From Oreocharis arfaki (taxonomy: Eukaryota > Chordata > Aves > Passeriformes > Paramythiidae): a DNA stretch of 64,000 bases. A program made the translations under genes and the position numbers. The stretch is from contig VZRR01004515.1 in the NCBI GenBank assembly GCA_013398015.1, forward strand, positions 62,001-126,000, read 5' to 3'. A model generated the notes under the pieces. It worked only from the letters and a program-made list of their open reading frames with translations. It had not been told where the DNA came from and made no database searches. Shown here piece by piece: positions 61,346 to 64,000 of the stretch. Position 1 is the stretch's first letter; every line of letters begins with the position of its first letter.

Positions 61346-64000
61346 AATAGACAGATAGGATGAGAGAAAATCCATGTGTGTGTGTATGGCAAGCTATGGC
61401 AAGTGACCACTGTAAATCTGAATTTTTACAAACGGAGTGAATTGCTGTTCAAATACGGGTCATGAAGATACTCACTGGAAGCAATAAAGGTGAATCGAAT
61501 GATGCAATAAGATCAGACCTGGAATGACGTGAATGAGTTCCGTGGCTAACCCAGAGAGGGCTTCTGGAACAACGGATGTACGCGGTGTCCTATGTGCTGC
61601 TTTCATTTGTTTTAAGCTGGCTACATACTGTCTTAAAAGGAAATGATAAAAAGCTAACTTTTCTATATGTAGTTCTAGTTTTCTAGTGTCAGACATGAGG
61701 ATGGCCCTGCATTTGCTGAATCCTCACTGTCTGAAGCAACTTAGTGTCAGCCACAGGCTGGAACATTAACTTAGGATGATTCAGGCTGGGGCAGGAGGCA
61801 ACAGGACGGATGTGCCAAGCTTGTGCCGTGCTGGGTTTGAACTTTAGATTGATTCCTGAATCAGCTTGCTTGGCTTGACTCTCTGAAGTGCTCGGTATCA
61901 GCACCTTAGGAGTTGCAGGAGGTGGGGTGGAGACAGGGGAACATCTCTATAAAGCCAACCTGAAGGAATACAAGATTCCAAAGTGCATCTCCATGAAACC
62001 AATCTACACACATATCTTACACATTTCATATGTGTTTCTGTAGGTACTTTTGTGTGTTCAGTGTGTGCATATGTGTCTGCTTATATACACACGGGCATAT
62101 TTAACACATGCATACATTTAGAATAAGGTATAGGTCATAAGAAGTATAACAGAGGCAATGACAGGTGCACAGGGGATGTTTTGGAAACCCAGGTGAACGC
62201 TGTGTACCACAGTACAGATCTTTGCAGTCTCACCTGGCCTGGAAAATGTACCGGGAAATTAGAGGCCGAGATTTAGGGGGAGGGAGAGATACTTTTCTTT
62301 TCCTTTTTAAATTGACTGATAAAACTGAAAAAAGTCCTTGGGGCACACAAGTCCTTATCTAGAAATTGCATCCAATTTGTGCAGTTTTCAGCACATGACA
62401 TAGTCTTTAATTCAGTGTTCTGTATGTATTTCTTTGTTATTTTCCAGTGGGTAAGGGGTTTTTTGAATGACAGTGTGTTTTCTTGGGCTTTGATCAATCT
62501 CCTTCAGGGTTTGGCTTGTTTCTGTGATCATATTATTTAGGGAGGGTCTGCTTTTTAATTGAAACGTTTTGCTTGTGTGAAACTGAGGCTGTGTGTGTGT
62601 GTAGACACTTCTGTACCCAGGGAACTCTGGAAACCTGCTGTCTTGGAAAGAAAAATGTAAGAAAAAGAAGTCCTACCATAATTTGTATATGCAGACTAGT
62701 TAAATGTTTAGAAACAAGTACAGGTTTTAATTTTGAAACATGCTGATTCTTCCTTCACAAATATCTTATCCAAAAGTAGCAATTAAGACTGGTGAATTAC
62801 TTCAGAAATCAAGTTTTGTCTGTAGGAAATAAAAGTCCACCTATCCCAAGGTAAATAAACATGTCCTCTTTACAGACATTGCCCTGCTCTAGGGACAAGC
62901 ACAAAGAGTATTTATCTCTTGGAATTTTAAAACATGTTGAGTGGCATATGGTGTATCTAAGTGGATATTCTCCAAGTCTAAATCCTTTCTTACTGTTGCC
63001 TATACAGGGGGTATTCAAATGTCACAGTTGTGTGGAAAATCCCGTTTTGCTGGGTATTCTGCAAAACATGGTCAAATATAAGGGGTAAAATGCAGGTCTT
63101 GGTCAGTTGAAAACTCCCCTTGACGACTGTGAGAAAAGTTTGTGCTCAAAATGCTTCCAGGGTTGTGATTTCCAATTAAAAAGAAAAAAAAGAAGTGGTA
63201 AAAGAAGGGGTCTCAGATGCTGCTGAAAACAGTTCGTGTTTCATGCAAGAACCATAGAAGAAAGATTCACACGTTAGAGCTGGAAAACAACTCAGTTTCC
63301 ACTTAATGGTGAAATTTTCATCAACTATTTCTGGGAATATGAGGAGCGTGTTCTTCACAGCCTACGCAGGGTTTGTCTGATACAGTTTTGAATGTCTCAT
63401 CACACAGTTTCTAATCTGTATGTGACACAAGCCGTATTTTTTGGGCATCATGAAGAAGGCAGAATACTTTTCTATGTATTGGATTTTAAATCCTGAGAAA
63501 ATTCACTCTAATTCTGGTAAAGCCAAGATTTGATATTTTGAAATAAAACTAGCTGCTGCTGTTAAAATTTCCCTACTAGCCTGGGAATGTCATCTCATGA
63601 GACAGCAGTGGAGTAACTTAGTGGGGACTTTCCTAGGCAGTTACATGACACTTTGAAATACACCCACAGTGAGGCTGATATTTGTGGAGCTCTACCTGAT
63701 AAGCCACCAGGCTCAGGTTCTCAAGCCTTAACTTTTTGCCAAGATGGAGACTGATTGGTCTGAAGACCTACCAAAACCATCTTCTTCCCTCAAAACAAGC
63801 GTTAAAGGCTGCCTGTTACTGAGCGAGCCCAGGGGCTGTCGCAGCTGGTTCATGCACCAGCCTGTGCTGTCTAGCACTTACCAGTGCCTTTTGGAACATG
63901 GTGGTGGAGAAAAGCTCTTGTTATTTTTGCCTGGAACAGAAGAACGAGCCAGAAAAACTTACTGCAAGCTACTGGGCAAAGGGCAACGTTTCTGGCTCTC
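61346..64000. other. Intergenic sequence downstream of UBAC2, no gene seen
   Basis: No open frame over 75 codons and no recognised repeat. A third AATAAA lies at 61483 and short GT runs occur near 61373 and 62589. In mammals the next gene on this side is TM9SF2; no part of it is recognisable here. Confidence 0.6.

Overview
This is a vertebrate, almost certainly avian, nuclear window. The evidence is AT-rich DNA with very few long open frames, several CR1 LINE copies with the characteristic avian 3' end and ORF2 remnants, four bird-type retroviral LTRs, and a UBAC2/GPR183 arrangement known from other vertebrates. The LTR types at 46254 and 50498 look more like those of songbirds and other Neoaves than of chicken, but I cannot fix the species from memory. 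Single N characters occur at 16637 and 46685.

The whole window up to about 61.3 kb is the 3' part of UBAC2 on the + strand. UBAC2 encodes an ER-membrane, rhomboid-like protein with a C-terminal UBA domain. I could place five coding exons exactly, with splice sites and matching phases: 29952-30075, 31933-31980, 42757-43002, 57192-57314 and 60643-60750 (stop codon). Together they give about 215 residues, corresponding to human UBAC2 from about residue 130 to the end. I found no exons for the N-terminal third, so they probably lie left of the window. Polyadenylation signals follow at 61013 and 61322. The last 2.6 kb is intergenic.

GPR183 (EBI2) lies inside the large UBAC2 intron on the opposite strand. 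It is an intact class A GPCR for 7alpha,25-dihydroxycholesterol that guides B cells, T cells and dendritic cells. Its whole coding region is in one exon, 12342-13409. Its usual neighbour GPR18 is not in the window and should lie to the left.

The rest is intron, with mobile elements in layers. They include a solo LTR with a perfect 6-bp target duplication (4384-4910), CR1 copies (6536, 13963, 25413, 36757, 40126), a solo LTR inserted cleanly into the 25.4-27.4 kb CR1 with a 4-bp duplication, and two more LTRs at 46.3-47.1 and 50.5-51.1 kb.

I saw no operon-like, CRISPR-like or otherwise undescribed system. The most useful unusual points are a 142-bp direct duplication split by one N (probably an assembly artefact), the nested LTR, the conserved oxysterol pocket of GPR183 and the frame-preserving internal exons of UBAC2.
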